Shown: positions 56,461 to 64,000 of the stretch, one piece after another
Layout of the letters: each line of letters starts with the position of its first letter
Numbering within the stretch: the first letter of the stretch is position 1
Origin: Nocardia arthritidis
GTDB lineage: Bacteria; Actinomycetota; Actinomycetes; Mycobacteriales; Mycobacteriaceae
NCBI RefSeq assembly: GCF_011801145.1
Contig: NZ_CP046172.1
Coordinates: 9,950,016-10,014,015 of the forward strand
Reading direction: 5' to 3'
Length of the DNA: 64,000 nucleotides
Program-made: the position numbers and the translations under genes
The notes under the pieces: generated by a model
Databases searched by the model: none
Told to the model about the DNA's origin: nothing
The model's input: the letters and a program-made list of their open reading frames with translations, nothing else

Positions 56461-56575
56461 CGAAGCTTGTTTCACGTGAATCAATAACAAGAGCGGACCA
56501 CTCCTCACCGAAGCAAATCCTTTTGTAACCGGCCGTCACCGGCACCTGTTGCAACCACCACCTTCCGCCCGCCTT
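56461..56575 (+). repeat. parS module P, copy 2
   Basis: Direct repeat of 52427-52545: CGAAGC-TTGTTTCACGTGAATCAAT, then CGAAGCAAATCC, an AACCGGCCGTCACC block and GCAACCACC. The copies differ by scattered substitutions and small indels. Confidence 0.75.
56468..56483. promoter_or_regulatory. parS: parS-like site (asymmetric variant)
   Basis: TGTTTCACGTGAATCA, identical to the site at 52435-52450, in module P copy 2. Confidence 0.75.
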
Positions 56576-56811
56576 CAACCTTGCCGCCATTCAGGCGGCC
56601 GCTTCGTCCACCTGCCACTCAACCGCCCTCGCGTACGCTCGCCGTCACCGACACCGCTTGCCACTCGCCCGCCACATGCTTACCGCCTACCGCCCTGTTG
56701 CCCCCGCCCTGCTACCGCTGCCGGGCTGCGCATTAGCCCCGGCACTCATTGCGACCTGCCGTCCGGGCGCCAGTGCGGGCATACCTGCCTGTGCCACCCG
56801 GACCACCCACC

Positions 56812-56905
56812 GCCCTCCGGCCACCACTCGCCGCCTGACCGCTGCCCAACTAGCCCGCCTACCGCCACGCGCGCCAACCTGACCACCCACCACTCGCGGC
56901 CACGC
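56812..56905. repeat. Degenerate repeat R, copy 3
   Basis: CGGCCACCACTCGCCGCCTG, GACCGCTGCCCAACTAGCCC, CGCGCGCCAACCTGACCA and CACTCGCGGCCAC blocks in this order. The closest copy is at 57770-57870. Confidence 0.7.
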
Positions 56906-57016
56906 CCGGCCACCCCAGTGCCACCCGCCACCACCCGACCGAACCGCCACCACCCGACCGACCGACGACACCCCACCCAACCCGCCTGCCGCAGTCACCC
57001 CGGCGTGCCACCTTCG

Positions 57017-57119
57017 GAGCCGCCCATTGGCCGGGTCGCGTCAATGTTTCCCGTGAAACATCGGATTGGGTCCGCGGAAGTCGGACAGATTCACTTGCCC
57101 TTCGCGGCGGAACCGCCCG
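57017..57119 (+). repeat. parS module A, copy 2
   Basis: GGGTCGCGTCAATG then TGTTTCCCGTGAAACA, GGATTGGGTCCGC, GTCGGACAGATTCAC and TTCGCGGCGGAA. Same block order as copy 3 and, inverted, copy 1. Confidence 0.8.
57045..57060. promoter_or_regulatory. parS: parS-like site
   Basis: TGTTTCCCGTGAAACA, identical to the site in the parA 5' end, inside module A copy 2. Confidence 0.85.
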
Positions 57120-57599
57120 CCTGCCAGTTCAGCCTCCAGGTCCCCGGCTTCCCCCGTGCTACACGGCTACCGCTGCCCGGCTGCGCGTTAGCCCGTCGCT
57201 CATCGTGGGTCACTCCGTATGCCGCCGCCCGCGGGCGCCGGTGCGGCATGCCTGCCTGTACCACCCGGACCACTCACCGCCCTCCGGCCAACACTCGCGG
57301 CTTGCCGACTGACCTGCCTGCCACCCGATACCGCCCATCTCACCCGGACCACTCGCTGTCCCCCTCCGGACACCACTCACCATTCCCGGCCACCGCTCAC
57401 CGCCTGACCGCTTGCACGACTGGCCCGCCGCCGCGCCACCTTGACCACTCACCATTCCCCGGTTACCTGCCGTGCGGGCACCGGTGCGGGCTAGCCCCGC
57501 CTGCGTCACCCCGAACCACCCCGCTGGCCTCTGGCCACCGCTCGCCGCTTGCTGCTTTCCCATCTGGCCCCGCCTGCCGCCCGACACACCGCGCGTGCC

Positions 57600-57720
57600 A
57601 CCCTGACCACTCACCGCGCCCTCCGGCCACTCGCCGCCTGACTGCTGCCCAACTAGCCCGCCCGCCGCCACACGCGCCAACCTGACCACTCGCGGCCACA
57701 CCTTTGCCACCCGCCTGCGT
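57600..57720. repeat. Degenerate repeat R, copy 4
   Basis: Landmark GCTGCCCAACTAGCCCG at 57644, preceded by CTCCGGCCACTCGCCGCCTG and followed by CACGCGCCAACCTGACCACT and CGCGGCCACACC. The landmark of the next copy is 145 bases downstream. Confidence 0.7.
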
Positions 57721-57769
57721 CACCCCGAACCAATCGCCGCCTTGCGGCCACCTCTCACCGCCCTCCGGC

Positions 57770-57870
57770 CACCGCTTGCCGCCTGACCGCTGCCCAACTA
57801 GCCCGCGTACCGCCACGCGCGCCAACCTGACCACTCACCACTCGCGGCCAAGCCCTGGCCACCTGCCAAC
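57770..57870. repeat. Degenerate repeat R, copy 5
   Basis: Landmark GCTGCCCAACTAGCCCG at 57789, followed by CGCGCGCCAACCTGACCA and CACTCGCGGCCA, nearly identical to copy 3. Confidence 0.7.
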
Positions 57871-57934
57871 CGAACGCCACCACCCGACCGACAGACCGAT
57901 AACCAACCCGCCTGCCGCAGCCACCTCGGCGGGC

Positions 57935-58044
57935 CAGCTACGAGCCACCCCCATTGACCGGATCGCGCCGATGTTTCCCGTGGAACATCGGATTGAGTCC
58001 GCACGTCGGACAGATTCGCGTGTCCTTTGCGGCGGAATCGCCCA
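57935..58044 (+). repeat. parS module A, copy 3
   Basis: GACCGGATCGCGCC then the parS-like 16-mer, GGATTGAGTCCGC, GTCGGACAGATTCGCGTGTC and TTTGCGGCGGAA. A small deletion between the GAGTCCGC and GTCGGAC blocks shifts the frame relative to copies 1 and 2. Confidence 0.8.
57972..57987. promoter_or_regulatory. parS: parS-like site
   Basis: TGTTTCCCGTGGAACA, two mismatches to the canonical palindrome, inside module A copy 3. Confidence 0.7.
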
Positions 58045-58289
58045 CCTGCCACGCGGGGCTACCGCTGTCGAGGCGTGGCTATCCGGCCGCCCATCGTCCA
58101 ACGGCTGCCGCACGTTGTCCTGCCGCACGTGCAATTTGCCCGCGCCGCGCACCACCTACCGCTTGTTACCCGTACGCCTGTCAGACGCGCAGTCACCCTT
58201 GATCTACCGGTCGGCCGTCGTGCTGTCTGCCCGTGTGCATCTGACTGCGGCATCTCGTCAACAGGAAACGTTGGCTTTAGCATCGCAGC

Positions 58290-58865
58290 ATGCTCAAGGT
58301 GGTCTTCATCGGCGGGCCAGGAACTCTCGTGCACGCGCATGCGGAATCTTTCGCTGAGGCTGCACAGCTGGCTGTGCTCAACCCGGGAGACGTGATGCGG
58401 ACACATTTACGGGAGCAGAGCCCCTTCGGCCTACGGCTGGATCAGTACATCGACGCCGACGAGTTGGTGCCGTCTGAGTTGGTGCTCGAAATGATGCTGG
58501 AGAGCTTGGCGAGCGTGAAAGGCGGTTGGGTGCTGGCCAACTTTCCGCGCACCGTCACGCAGGCCGAAAGCTTGGCGAGGCATGGCCATGCACCCACCGC
58601 GGTGATCGAACTCTCTGTGACCGATGAGCAGGTGCGCGGGCGTCTACGTGAACGCGACGAACGTCTAGGTCAATGCACTGAGCATGATTCAGCGGTAATG
58701 CGACGGCTGGTTCAACACCGGGAGCTCGCGGCCTACTACCAGTTCAAAGGCAATCTCCACAGTGTGAGCGGCCAAGGCGGCAGCCCCGGATTCGGCGACT
58801 ACGAGGATGTCGAAGAGAGGCTGAAGCCCGTACACCGACATCTTCTGGCGAAAGGGCACGGATAG
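58290..58865 (+). CDS. Adenylate-kinase-like protein with degenerate P-loop
   Basis: A 191-residue protein aligned by eye to adenylate kinase. NPGDVMRTHLREQSPFGLRL and YIDADELVPSELVLEMMLES match the NMP-binding region, and NFPRTVTQAESLARHG matches the FPRT segment with its AMP-binding Arg. The P-loop, however, reads GGPGTLVHAHAESFA, lacking the Lys and Ser/Thr of GxxGxGKG/T. The LID part is short (RERDERLGQCTEHD). ATP binding of the normal kind is unlikely, so it is a pseudo-kinase, a decayed copy or a divergent enzyme. It sits alone in the expanded region. Confidence 0.75.
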   Translation: MLKVVFIGGPGTLVHAHAESFAEAAQLAVLNPGDVMRTHLREQSPFGLRLDQYIDADELVPSELVLEMMLESLASVKGGWVLANFPRTVTQAESLARHGHAPTAVIELSVTDEQVRGRLRERDERLGQCTEHDSAVMRRLVQHRELAAYYQFKGNLHSVSGQGGSPGFGDYEDVEERLKPVHRHLLAKGHG

Positions 58866-58893
58866 CGGGTGGAGCGTGTGTTCTCTGTCGGCG

Positions 58894-59353
58894 TTAAGCG
58901 GGGCGCCGCTGGTCGAGTACGAGTACGAGGTGCTCGTCCGCACCATCCCAGTCCGAGCCTGTTCGGCGGAAACCGTGCTCAGCTTTACCGAGCCGGTATT
59001 GCCTGCGAACGGGTCGGCCCACAGTGGACGGGTGGGCTCGAGTTGGAGGAACAGCCTCAGCGCTTCGGTCCCGACACCGCAGCCCCAGTAACTTCGGCCG
59101 AGCCAGTAACCGAGGAAACGCCGGTCGTCTTTCCACCAGGACACGATGTTGCCTGCGGGCTCGTCGGTCACGGTGATTGTCCGGACCAAGACGGCGGGGT
59201 CTGCGAGTACGTTGGCTGTCCAGTGGGTCATGAAGGAGTCGCGATCGCGCGGGTGAAGCGCGATCGACGGACGGCTTCGGGATCCTGCTGGTGAGTGAAG
59301 ACCAGTTCCGAATCTGCCGCTTCGACGTCGCGAAGCCGGACCAACTCGCTCAT
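58894..59353 (-). pseudogene. GNAT acetyltransferase pseudogene with two frameshifts
   Basis: Three frames join into one GNAT protein of about 150 residues. It starts MSELVRLRDVEAADSELVFT at 59353. It breaks near the G-run at 59251-59253, continues with PRDRDSFMTHW, GNIVSWWKDDRRFLGYWLG and the acetyl-CoA loop YWGCGVGTEALRLFL. It breaks again near 58978-58984 after NTGSVKL and ends EHGFRRTGSDWDGADEHLVL. The C-terminal motif NTGSVKL-EHGF is typical of the family. Two independent breaks argue for real decay over sequencing error. Confidence 0.75.
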
Positions 59354-59702
59354 GACCGATGAGTGTGTCACCGGGGACCGACACCTCGAGAATGACCGCA
59401 GGAGAACCCATTTCGCCACGCGCGTGATCAATCGTTGGTTTCGGTGGCAAAACGCGGCCGAGGTCCAGTCTTTGCCGCCAGCCCCTTACCTATCGTGATC
59501 CGTAAGCTGGCAGTGAGACTCGTTGCGCCAGAACCGATCTCGAGCTACCTATGACCATCCGGCACGTACCGGGCGCTTCACCGAAGGCACGACAGACGCT
59601 GGCGTCGGTAATAACCGGCGCAATGAAACCCGGTGCGCCGCAACGTCATACGCGGGGTGTGCGTGTCATTCGGCACCAATGAATCACACGCACATCCGAG
59701 TC
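59354..59702. other. Intergenic region before the rsmG 3' end
   Basis: About 350 bases. No gene, strong hairpin or parS-like site is seen. Base composition is less skewed than in the expanded region to the left, so the ordinary chromosome seems to resume here. Confidence 0.5.
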
Positions 59703-60470
59703 CTACTCGGCTCTGCGCACCACCCGGCGAGTCCGGCCCTTTTCCCCGGCTCGCGACTTGGCCCGCTCCGCACGGCGAAGGGGAGCCCGCTCGGCACGGG
59801 TCAGGCGTTCGGCGCTGATCACCAGCGTGGGTGTCGACACGACACCGGCGCCGCATTCGAGAACGGCGGGATTGCCCGCGCCGGCCCGGATGAGCGCGTC
59901 GCTGTCGCGGGCCAATTCCTCGGCGGCGCTGACGCCCTTGAGCGCCAGCATCCGCCCGTGATCGCGCAGCAGGGGAAGTGACCACTGCGCCAACTTGGCG
60001 AGCGGAGCGACGGCCCGCGAGGTGACGACGTCCGCGCCGCCCGCCTCCTTCAGCACACCGGACTGTTCGGCCCGGCCGCGCACCACGGTGACATCGAGTC
60101 CGGCCGCATCGATGAACTCACTCAGGAAGACGGTCCGGCGCAGCAGCGGCTCGACCAGGGTGATCCGAAGGTCGGGCCGGGCGATCGCCAACGGAATTCC
60201 GGGTAGGCCCGCGCCGCTGCCGATATCGACCACCGCCGCGCCCTCGCCGATCAGCTCGCCGATCACCGCGCAGTTGAGTATGTGCCGGTCCCACAGCCGT
60301 GGCACCTCGCGCGGTCCGATCAACCCGCGCTCCACCCCGGCCGTCGCCAGCGCGGCGCAATAACGCCGGGCGAGATCTAGTCGGTCGCCGAAGACCGTCG
60401 CTGCGGTATCCGGAGGTTCCAGCTCGGCGGGCAACGCGGTGCCACCGAGATCTCGTTCCACGTGAAACAT
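59703..60470 (-). CDS. rsmG: 16S rRNA (guanine-527-N7) methyltransferase
   Basis: A 255-residue RsmG (GidB). The SAM-binding motif [20 protein letters not shown] (about residues 81-100) and the downstream [15 protein letters not shown] (about 151-165) are typical, as is the N-terminal [13 protein letters not shown] basic tail of about 25 residues ([18 protein letters not shown]) is longer than in enterobacterial homologues. The ATG lies inside a parS-like site (MFHVER). Loss of this enzyme gives low-level streptomycin resistance in relatives. Confidence 0.95.
   Translation of the reverse strand: MFHVERDLGGTALPAELEPPDTAATVFGDRLDLARRYCAALATAGVERGLIGPREVPRLWDRHILNCAVIGELIGEGAAVVDIGSGAGLPGIPLAIARPDLRITLVEPLLRRTVFLSEFIDAAGLDVTVVRGRAEQSGVLKEAGGADVVTSRAVAPLAKLAQWSLPLLRDHGRMLALKGVSAAEELARDSDALIRAGAGNPAVLECGAGVVSTPTLVISAERLTRAERAPLRRAERAKSRAGEKGRTRRVVRRAE
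60454..60469. promoter_or_regulatory. parS: parS-like site at the rsmG start
   Basis: CGTTCCACGTGAAACA, two mismatches to the canonical palindrome, overlapping the rsmG start codon. parS at this place is known in other actinobacteria. Confidence 0.7.
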
Positions 60471-60577
60471 CCTTCCGAGCTAGAGACGAACAATCACAGC
60501 CCGATCGATCGACCGGAACCCACCGGATACGGAAAGAGCCCCCGGTCCGCGACCAGAGGCCCTATCCAATCACGCTT

Positions 60578-61120
60578 TCAGGAGCGCACGACGACCACGT
60601 GCCGGTTGGGCTCGACGCCCTCGCTCTCACTGCTGACACCGTCGATGGCGGCGACCGCGTCGTGCACGATCTTCCGCTCGAACGGGGTCATCGGCGCGAG
60701 CGATTCCGGCGCTCCCGACTCCAACACCCGTTTGGCCGTCGCGGTACCGAGCGCACTCAGTTCGGAGCGGCGCTTGGCCCGCCACCCGGCCACATCCAGC
60801 ATCAGCCGACTGCGCACTCCGGTGGCCTGCTGAACGGCCAGCCGAGTGAGTTCCTGCAACGCGTCGAGCACCTCACCGTTGCGCCCGACGAGCTTCGACA
60901 GATCCTTGCCGCCGTCGATGCTGACAACCGCGCGGTCACCTTCGACGTCGAGGTCGATATCTCCGTCGAAGTCGAGCACATCGAGCAACTGCTCGAGATA
61001 GTCGCCCGCGATTTCGCCCTCTTCGATCAGCGCTTCCTCGGCATCGTTCACGACGTCCGGTTCGGCACCTGCCATCGTCGTCGCCACTGTGGCGTCCCCT
61101 CCGTCGGTCTCAACAGTCAT
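60578..61120 (-). CDS. jag: Jag/KhpB-type R3H-KH RNA-binding protein
   Basis: A 180-residue protein. After an acidic N-terminus the KH domain contains the GxxG loop in LVGRNGEVLDALQELTRL (about residues 77-94). The R3H domain follows (MLDVAGWRAKRRSELSALGT and APMTPFERKIVHDAVAAI). It lies between yidC and rsmG as in mycobacteria. The family binds RNA and affects cell shape and division in Gram-positive bacteria. Confidence 0.92.
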   Translation of the reverse strand: MTVETDGGDATVATTMAGAEPDVVNDAEEALIEEGEIAGDYLEQLLDVLDFDGDIDLDVEGDRAVVSIDGGKDLSKLVGRNGEVLDALQELTRLAVQQATGVRSRLMLDVAGWRAKRRSELSALGTATAKRVLESGAPESLAPMTPFERKIVHDAVAAIDGVSSESEGVEPNRHVVVVRS

Positions 61121-61215
61121 TTGATTTCCTTCATCTGCTCATCGCCGTCGCACCGAGCGATCGAACCGGCGCCACCGCGAATCAAGGGGTTGCTCCTTGG
61201 TTGTCCGCCGCGCGG

Positions 61216-62334
61216 TCAGCGCCGCCGCTTCTGATTCGCTCGGCCGCGGCCACCCGGACGCTTCTGACCGCTGGGTCGCCGCTGCCCGCCCGACTTGTTC
61301 GGCGTGTGCGCGGCGGATGTGCCGTTGGTCGAGGAGGGTGCGTCCTGCAATTCGGCCGCGTCCTGCAATTCGGCGGCGTCCTTCAGTTGGGATGGGTCGG
61401 GCCGCTGCGCCTTCTTGCGCGTGTCGACCGGCTTGGCGCCCGGCTTCGGCGCGTTCTGCGCTCGCTTCTCCATCAGCAGCTTCTTCTTCTCCTCTTCCTC
61501 CTTGGCCATGCGGCCGAAGACGAGGTGCTGCTGCCCATAAGTCCAGATGTTGTTGGAGACCCAGTAGATCAGGATGGCGATCGGCAGGAACGGACCACCG
61601 ACGAGCACACCGAGCGGGAAGACGTACAGCGCCAGCTTGTTCATGATCGCGGCCTGCGGGTTCGCGGCGGCCTCCGGCGTCTGCCGGGCGACCGAGGCGC
61701 GCGCGTTCATATGGGTGGCGATACCGGCGATCACCATCAACGGAATGGCGACCAGCGCGATGCTGAGCTTGGACGGCACATCGCCGTGCAATGCGAACGC
61801 CTGCAGTTCATTGGTCGGCGTGGTGATGAAGGCCGAGATCGGTGCGCCGAAAAGCCGTGCGTGCAGGAAGGACTGAACGTCGTCGACGCTGAAGAGGTAG
61901 TTCGGCGTGTTGGCGTTCTGCTCCGGCGACATGCCGAGCTGGCCGAGCCCGTGCCCGGTGCGGTTGAAAGAGCGAAGCACATGGAACAGACCAAGGAATA
62001 CCGGCACCTGGGCCAGGATCGGCAGGCAGCCCATCAGCGGGTTGAAGCCGTTTTCCTTCTGCAGCTTCTGCATCTCGGTCGCCATCTTCTGGCGATCGTT
62101 CTTGTACTTCTTCTGCAGCTCCTTGATCTGCGGCTGCAGCTCCTGCATCTGCTTGGTGGTGCGCACCTGCTTGACGAACGGCTTGTACAGCACCAAGCGC
62201 AGCGTGAAGACCAGGAACACCACGGCAAGCGCCCAGGCGATACCGCTGTCCTTGCCGAGGCCCGGTACGGCCGCGAAGACCCGGTGCCAGAACCAGAGGA
62301 TGGCGGACACCGCGTAATAAATGATGTCGAGCAC
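61216..62334 (-). CDS. yidC: Membrane protein insertase YidC
   Basis: A 372-residue Oxa1/YidC insertase of the Gram-positive type. The first membrane helix ([15 protein letters not shown]) lacks a lipobox. The core has [20 protein letters not shown] with the conserved hydrophilic-groove Arg, then [20 protein letters not shown]. The long basic tail (after about 285) contains a tandem [15 protein letters not shown] repeat and ends in [12 protein letters not shown], suggesting ribosome contact. It sits in the conserved rnpA-yidD-yidC-jag cluster. Confidence 0.95.
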   Translation of the reverse strand: MLDIIYYAVSAILWFWHRVFAAVPGLGKDSGIAWALAVVFLVFTLRLVLYKPFVKQVRTTKQMQELQPQIKELQKKYKNDRQKMATEMQKLQKENGFNPLMGCLPILAQVPVFLGLFHVLRSFNRTGHGLGQLGMSPEQNANTPNYLFSVDDVQSFLHARLFGAPISAFITTPTNELQAFALHGDVPSKLSIALVAIPLMVIAGIATHMNARASVARQTPEAAANPQAAIMNKLALYVFPLGVLVGGPFLPIAILIYWVSNNIWTYGQQHLVFGRMAKEEEEKKKLLMEKRAQNAPKPGAKPVDTRKKAQRPDPSQLKDAAELQDAAELQDAPSSTNGTSAAHTPNKSGGQRRPSGQKRPGGRGRANQKRRR

Positions 62335-62338
62335 GGCT

Positions 62339-62740
62339 CTATGAACTCCCGTCGTTCGTGTCGCCGATCACCGCGCGCGGTGATCCTTTACAAGCCTTCG
62401 GTTCCGACGCCGCGGCGCTCGGCAGGTCGATGTCCTGCGGCGCGAGGTCGGCAGTTGCCTCGTCCGGCGCGGTGCGGACGGTGCTCCGCCGACGCTCCGG
62501 GACGGGGTCCCACCCACCAGGGTGCCAGGGCGCACATTTGGCCAGACGCACGGCCGTCAATCCGAGGCCGATGAACAGGCCGCGGGTGCGCAACGCGGTC
62601 ACCGCGTACTCGCTGCAGGTGGGGGTGAACCGGCACACCGGCATGCGGGTGGGGGAGACGTAGGTCCGATACAGCTCGATCAGGAAGATCAGTATGTTCG
62701 CCGGCCAGCGGGCGATGACGCCGATGCTTCGCCGGTTCAC
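62339..62740 (-). CDS. yidD: Membrane protein insertion efficiency factor YidD
   Basis: A 133-residue YidD protein. The conserved core is [20 protein letters not shown] followed by [15 protein letters not shown], with the family's cysteines, and [17 protein letters not shown] 62740 overlaps the rnpA stop by 4 bases, so the long upstream extension in this frame is excluded. The C-terminal tail of about 55 residues is variable. It helps YidC/Sec insertion. Confidence 0.93.
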   Translation of the reverse strand: MNRRSIGVIARWPANILIFLIELYRTYVSPTRMPVCRFTPTCSEYAVTALRTRGLFIGLGLTAVRLAKCAPWHPGGWDPVPERRRSTVRTAPDEATADLAPQDIDLPSAAASEPKACKGSPRAVIGDTNDGSS

Positions 62741-63183
62741 GACCGGCCACCCGATCCCGCCCCGACCGCGGTACCGGGGTCGCGGGCGACACCGAGTTTG
62801 CGTAGCGCGCCGCGGAGCTGCCGGAGTAGCTCGTCCGAACCGGCGTCGGCCGCGCCGGGTAGGGCGCGGATGACGACATCGGCCTCGACGGGCAGTTCCG
62901 GAATCACCCGGGCGCACATATGACGCAGGCGGCGGGCCACACGGTGGCGTACCACCGCGGAGCCCACCGCCTTGCTGACGATCAATCCGAAACGCGGTCC
63001 GCCAACGCGAACCAGCGGCCCGGCAGGTGCCGGACCGTCTTCTCGTCCACTCGCGCCCACGCTTCCGTCATACCCGTGCACCAGCACGTGCACGACCAGG
63101 TCGCGCCTCCCGATTCGCTGGCCGCGGCGCACCGTCCGGGAGAAGTCGGCACGATGATGCAACCGATACGGCTCAGGCAACAC
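62737..63183 (-). CDS. rnpA: Ribonuclease P protein component
   Basis: A 148-residue RnpA. The N-terminal MLPEPYRLHHRADFSRTVRR and the basic RNR-like motif VVRHRVARRLRHMCARVIPE (about residues 77-96) are typical. GTG start. An insertion of about 20 residues (DGSVGASGREDGPAPAG) and a Gly-rich tail make it longer than average. Works with the RNase P RNA to mature tRNA 5' ends; lies 21 bases after rpmH. Confidence 0.93.
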   Translation of the reverse strand: MLPEPYRLHHRADFSRTVRRGQRIGRRDLVVHVLVHGYDGSVGASGREDGPAPAGPLVRVGGPRFGLIVSKAVGSAVVRHRVARRLRHMCARVIPELPVEADVVIRALPGAADAGSDELLRQLRGALRKLGVARDPGTAVGAGSGGRS

Positions 63184-63204
63184 CCGAGCGTCCGAGAGCG
63201 AGGA

Positions 63205-63348
63205 TCAGGCAGTGAGGGTGCCGCGGCCCTTGCGGCGACGCGCCGACACGATGGCGCGGCCCGCACGGGTGCGCATCCGGAGGCGGAAGCCGTGAACCCG
63301 CGCCCGACGACGGTTGTTCGGCTGGAACGTCCGCTTGCCCTTGGCCAC
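63205..63348 (-). CDS. rpmH: 50S ribosomal protein L34
   Basis: A 47-residue L34, too short for a usual ORF cutoff. Read from GTG 63348 it begins [20 protein letters not shown] and ends [12 protein letters not shown], matching the family along its whole length. First gene of the leftward rpmH-rnpA-yidD-yidC-jag-rsmG cluster. Its promoter lies in the gap toward dnaA. Confidence 0.97.
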   Translation of the reverse strand: MAKGKRTFQPNNRRRARVHGFRLRMRTRAGRAIVSARRRKGRGTLTA

Positions 63349-63663
63349 GGTCAACACTCCTCAGGTTGGTGGGCGCCCGGCGGCGCCCGAAGCTTGTTCA
63401 GTGATACGTATGTATTGCGATGAATCGCACGGGGTGGTCATCATCGGCGCGGATCAGCCCCTGGCGCTCAGTTGGTCGATTTCGACCGAATACGGTCAGC
63501 ACAGGACCGCCACCGCACCAATGGGTGACTGTACGAGGGTACTGATCTGGTCTTACGGGGTCAAACTCGGCCCCTCGCGTTGGCATAGTCGGACCGGACC
63601 CGCTAAGGTCTGTCTCCGGTGTTTTGCGGGTCCGGACGACACGCCCGTGCGGTGATCACAAGT

Positions 63664-63672
63664 TCGTCCACA
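63664..63672 (+). promoter_or_regulatory. DnaA box, one mismatch
   Basis: TCGTCCACA against the actinobacterial consensus TTGTCCACA. Confidence 0.5.
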
Positions 63673-63787
63673 CCCCTAGCCGCAGCTGCGCTCGGCGGCC
63701 TCGGTGCATAACCAGAGGATTGCTGAAGATCCCCAGGTCGGGGCGATACGCTCCCCGCGGGCGAGCGCATTTCACAACTCCCCAGGG

Positions 63788-63796
63788 TTGTCCACA
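63788..63796 (+). promoter_or_regulatory. DnaA box, perfect
   Basis: TTGTCCACA, the preferred box of high-GC actinobacteria, about 210 bases before the window end. Confidence 0.85.
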
Positions 63797-63798
63797 TC

Positions 63799-63807
63799 TG
63801 TGGATAA
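63799..63807 (-). promoter_or_regulatory. DnaA box, classical
   Basis: TTATCCACA on the minus strand, facing the perfect box two bases away; together they form an inverted pair. A weaker TGTGGAAAG follows at 63811-63819. Confidence 0.85.
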
Positions 63808-64000
63808 TTGTGTGGAAAGACCCCTGGAGTGGCATATTCGTAGGGCCGACGGTACCGCGCCGCTGTCCGGACGGGGGATCCGAGCAGTGTTCGAACCGGC
63901 CCACGGACGTATGCGAGATCACTGAATCCAGCCAGCACGGTGGATATCCCGCGCGCCCCGGCCGTCTGCACCTATCGACTACTCCGGGGAGGCAACTGCA

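Larger units (their letters stand above)
56282..58289. other. Expanded region right of the IS element
   Basis: About 2.0 kb without a supportable gene. It holds module P copy 2, modules A copies 2 and 3, three parS-like sites and three copies of degenerate repeat R. Between about 56550 and 57960 the + strand is again very C-rich and G-poor. Long ORFs on the minus strand repeat phrases such as LARVAVGGLVGQRSGG in different frames, as expected of repeated non-coding DNA, not of a protein. Confidence 0.7.
63349..64000. other. rpmH-dnaA intergenic region (replication origin neighbourhood)
   Basis: About 650 bases with no supportable gene. It should contain the divergent promoters of rpmH and of dnaA, whose start lies beyond the window. 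DnaA boxes cluster at 63788-63819. In mycobacteria the functional oriC is mainly on the other side of dnaA, so this may be the dnaA regulatory part only. Confidence 0.75.

Noticed and set aside
57045..57119. Short proteins starting MFPVKH at the parS modules, possible copies of the rsmG start
   Set aside because: Beyond the first residues no similarity to RsmG is seen, and copy 3 is out of frame. Shared letters come from the parS core.
52628..58406. Many ORFs of 60-380 codons in the C-rich regions, for example minus strand 53104-53508 and plus strand 56549-57685
   Set aside because: They consist of low-complexity Gly/Arg/Trp or Pro/Arg/Thr strings, share repeats in different frames, and lack ribosome-binding sites. 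Stop-poor composition explains their length.
63349..64000. Full oriC assignment
   Set aside because: Only a few DnaA boxes are seen and no AT-rich unwinding tract. In relatives the main origin lies between dnaA and dnaN, outside this window.

Overview
The window looks like the chromosome of a Nocardia-like mycolic-acid actinobacterium. Base composition is GC-rich. An mce/yrbE lipid-import operon is present. The order pcnA, mutT4, DUF6049-type membrane protein, MurJ-pseudokinase, sigM, anti-sigma, trxB, trxC, cwlM, GNAT, parB, parA ... rsmG, jag, yidC, yidD, rnpA, rpmH is the dnaA-left flank known from mycobacteria and nocardiae. The right edge stops in the rpmH-dnaA gap, with DnaA boxes, so dnaA should begin just outside.

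Layout. 0-4.5 kb: start of an mce operon on the minus strand (yrbEA, yrbEB, mceA, mceB, partial mceC). 5-10.7 kb: secreted chymotrypsin-like protease, DHA2-type MFS exporter, lipoprotein, serine hydrolase, cytochrome P450. 11-18 kb: L,D-transpeptidase, then a ugpA-ugpE-ugpB-ugpC glycerophosphodiester/sugar ABC operon ending in an alginate-lyase-fold lipoprotein. 18-27 kb: Zmp1-like M13 peptidase, XRE/DUF397 regulator pair with a divergent unknown gene, a frameshifted DUF4190 membrane gene, pirin, Nudix, MFS and DUF4185 proteins. 27-34 kb: 5-oxoprolinase operon pxpA-pxpB-pxpC and a molybdate operon (HTH-Mop regulator, modA, modB, modC), the latter invaded by repeats inside modC and between modB and modC. 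34-51.9 kb: the conserved dnaA-left block. 51.9-59.7 kb: an accessory stretch between parA and rsmG. 59.7-64 kb: rsmG to rpmH and the dnaA upstream region.

The most unusual part is the parA-rsmG gap. Instead of a short spacer it is nearly 8 kb. It holds five parS-like 16-mers, flanked by two more in the 5' ends of parA and rsmG; an eighth lies about 23 kb away inside pxpB. Several sites sit in duplicated modules of about 85-120 bp. The modules are separated by strongly strand-asymmetric (C-rich on +), repetitive, apparently non-coding DNA. A complete IS21-family element with a 5-bp target duplication is inserted in the array. The right part carries an adenylate-kinase-like gene with a broken P-loop and a twice-frameshifted GNAT pseudogene. 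My interpretation is an expanded, IS-interrupted centromere-like region for ParB; this is inference from sequence and needs ChIP or comparative data.

No tRNA, rRNA or CRISPR array was recognised. Starts were adjusted where a ribosome-binding site or gene overlap decided it. All family assignments rest on motifs and remembered family features, not on database searches.
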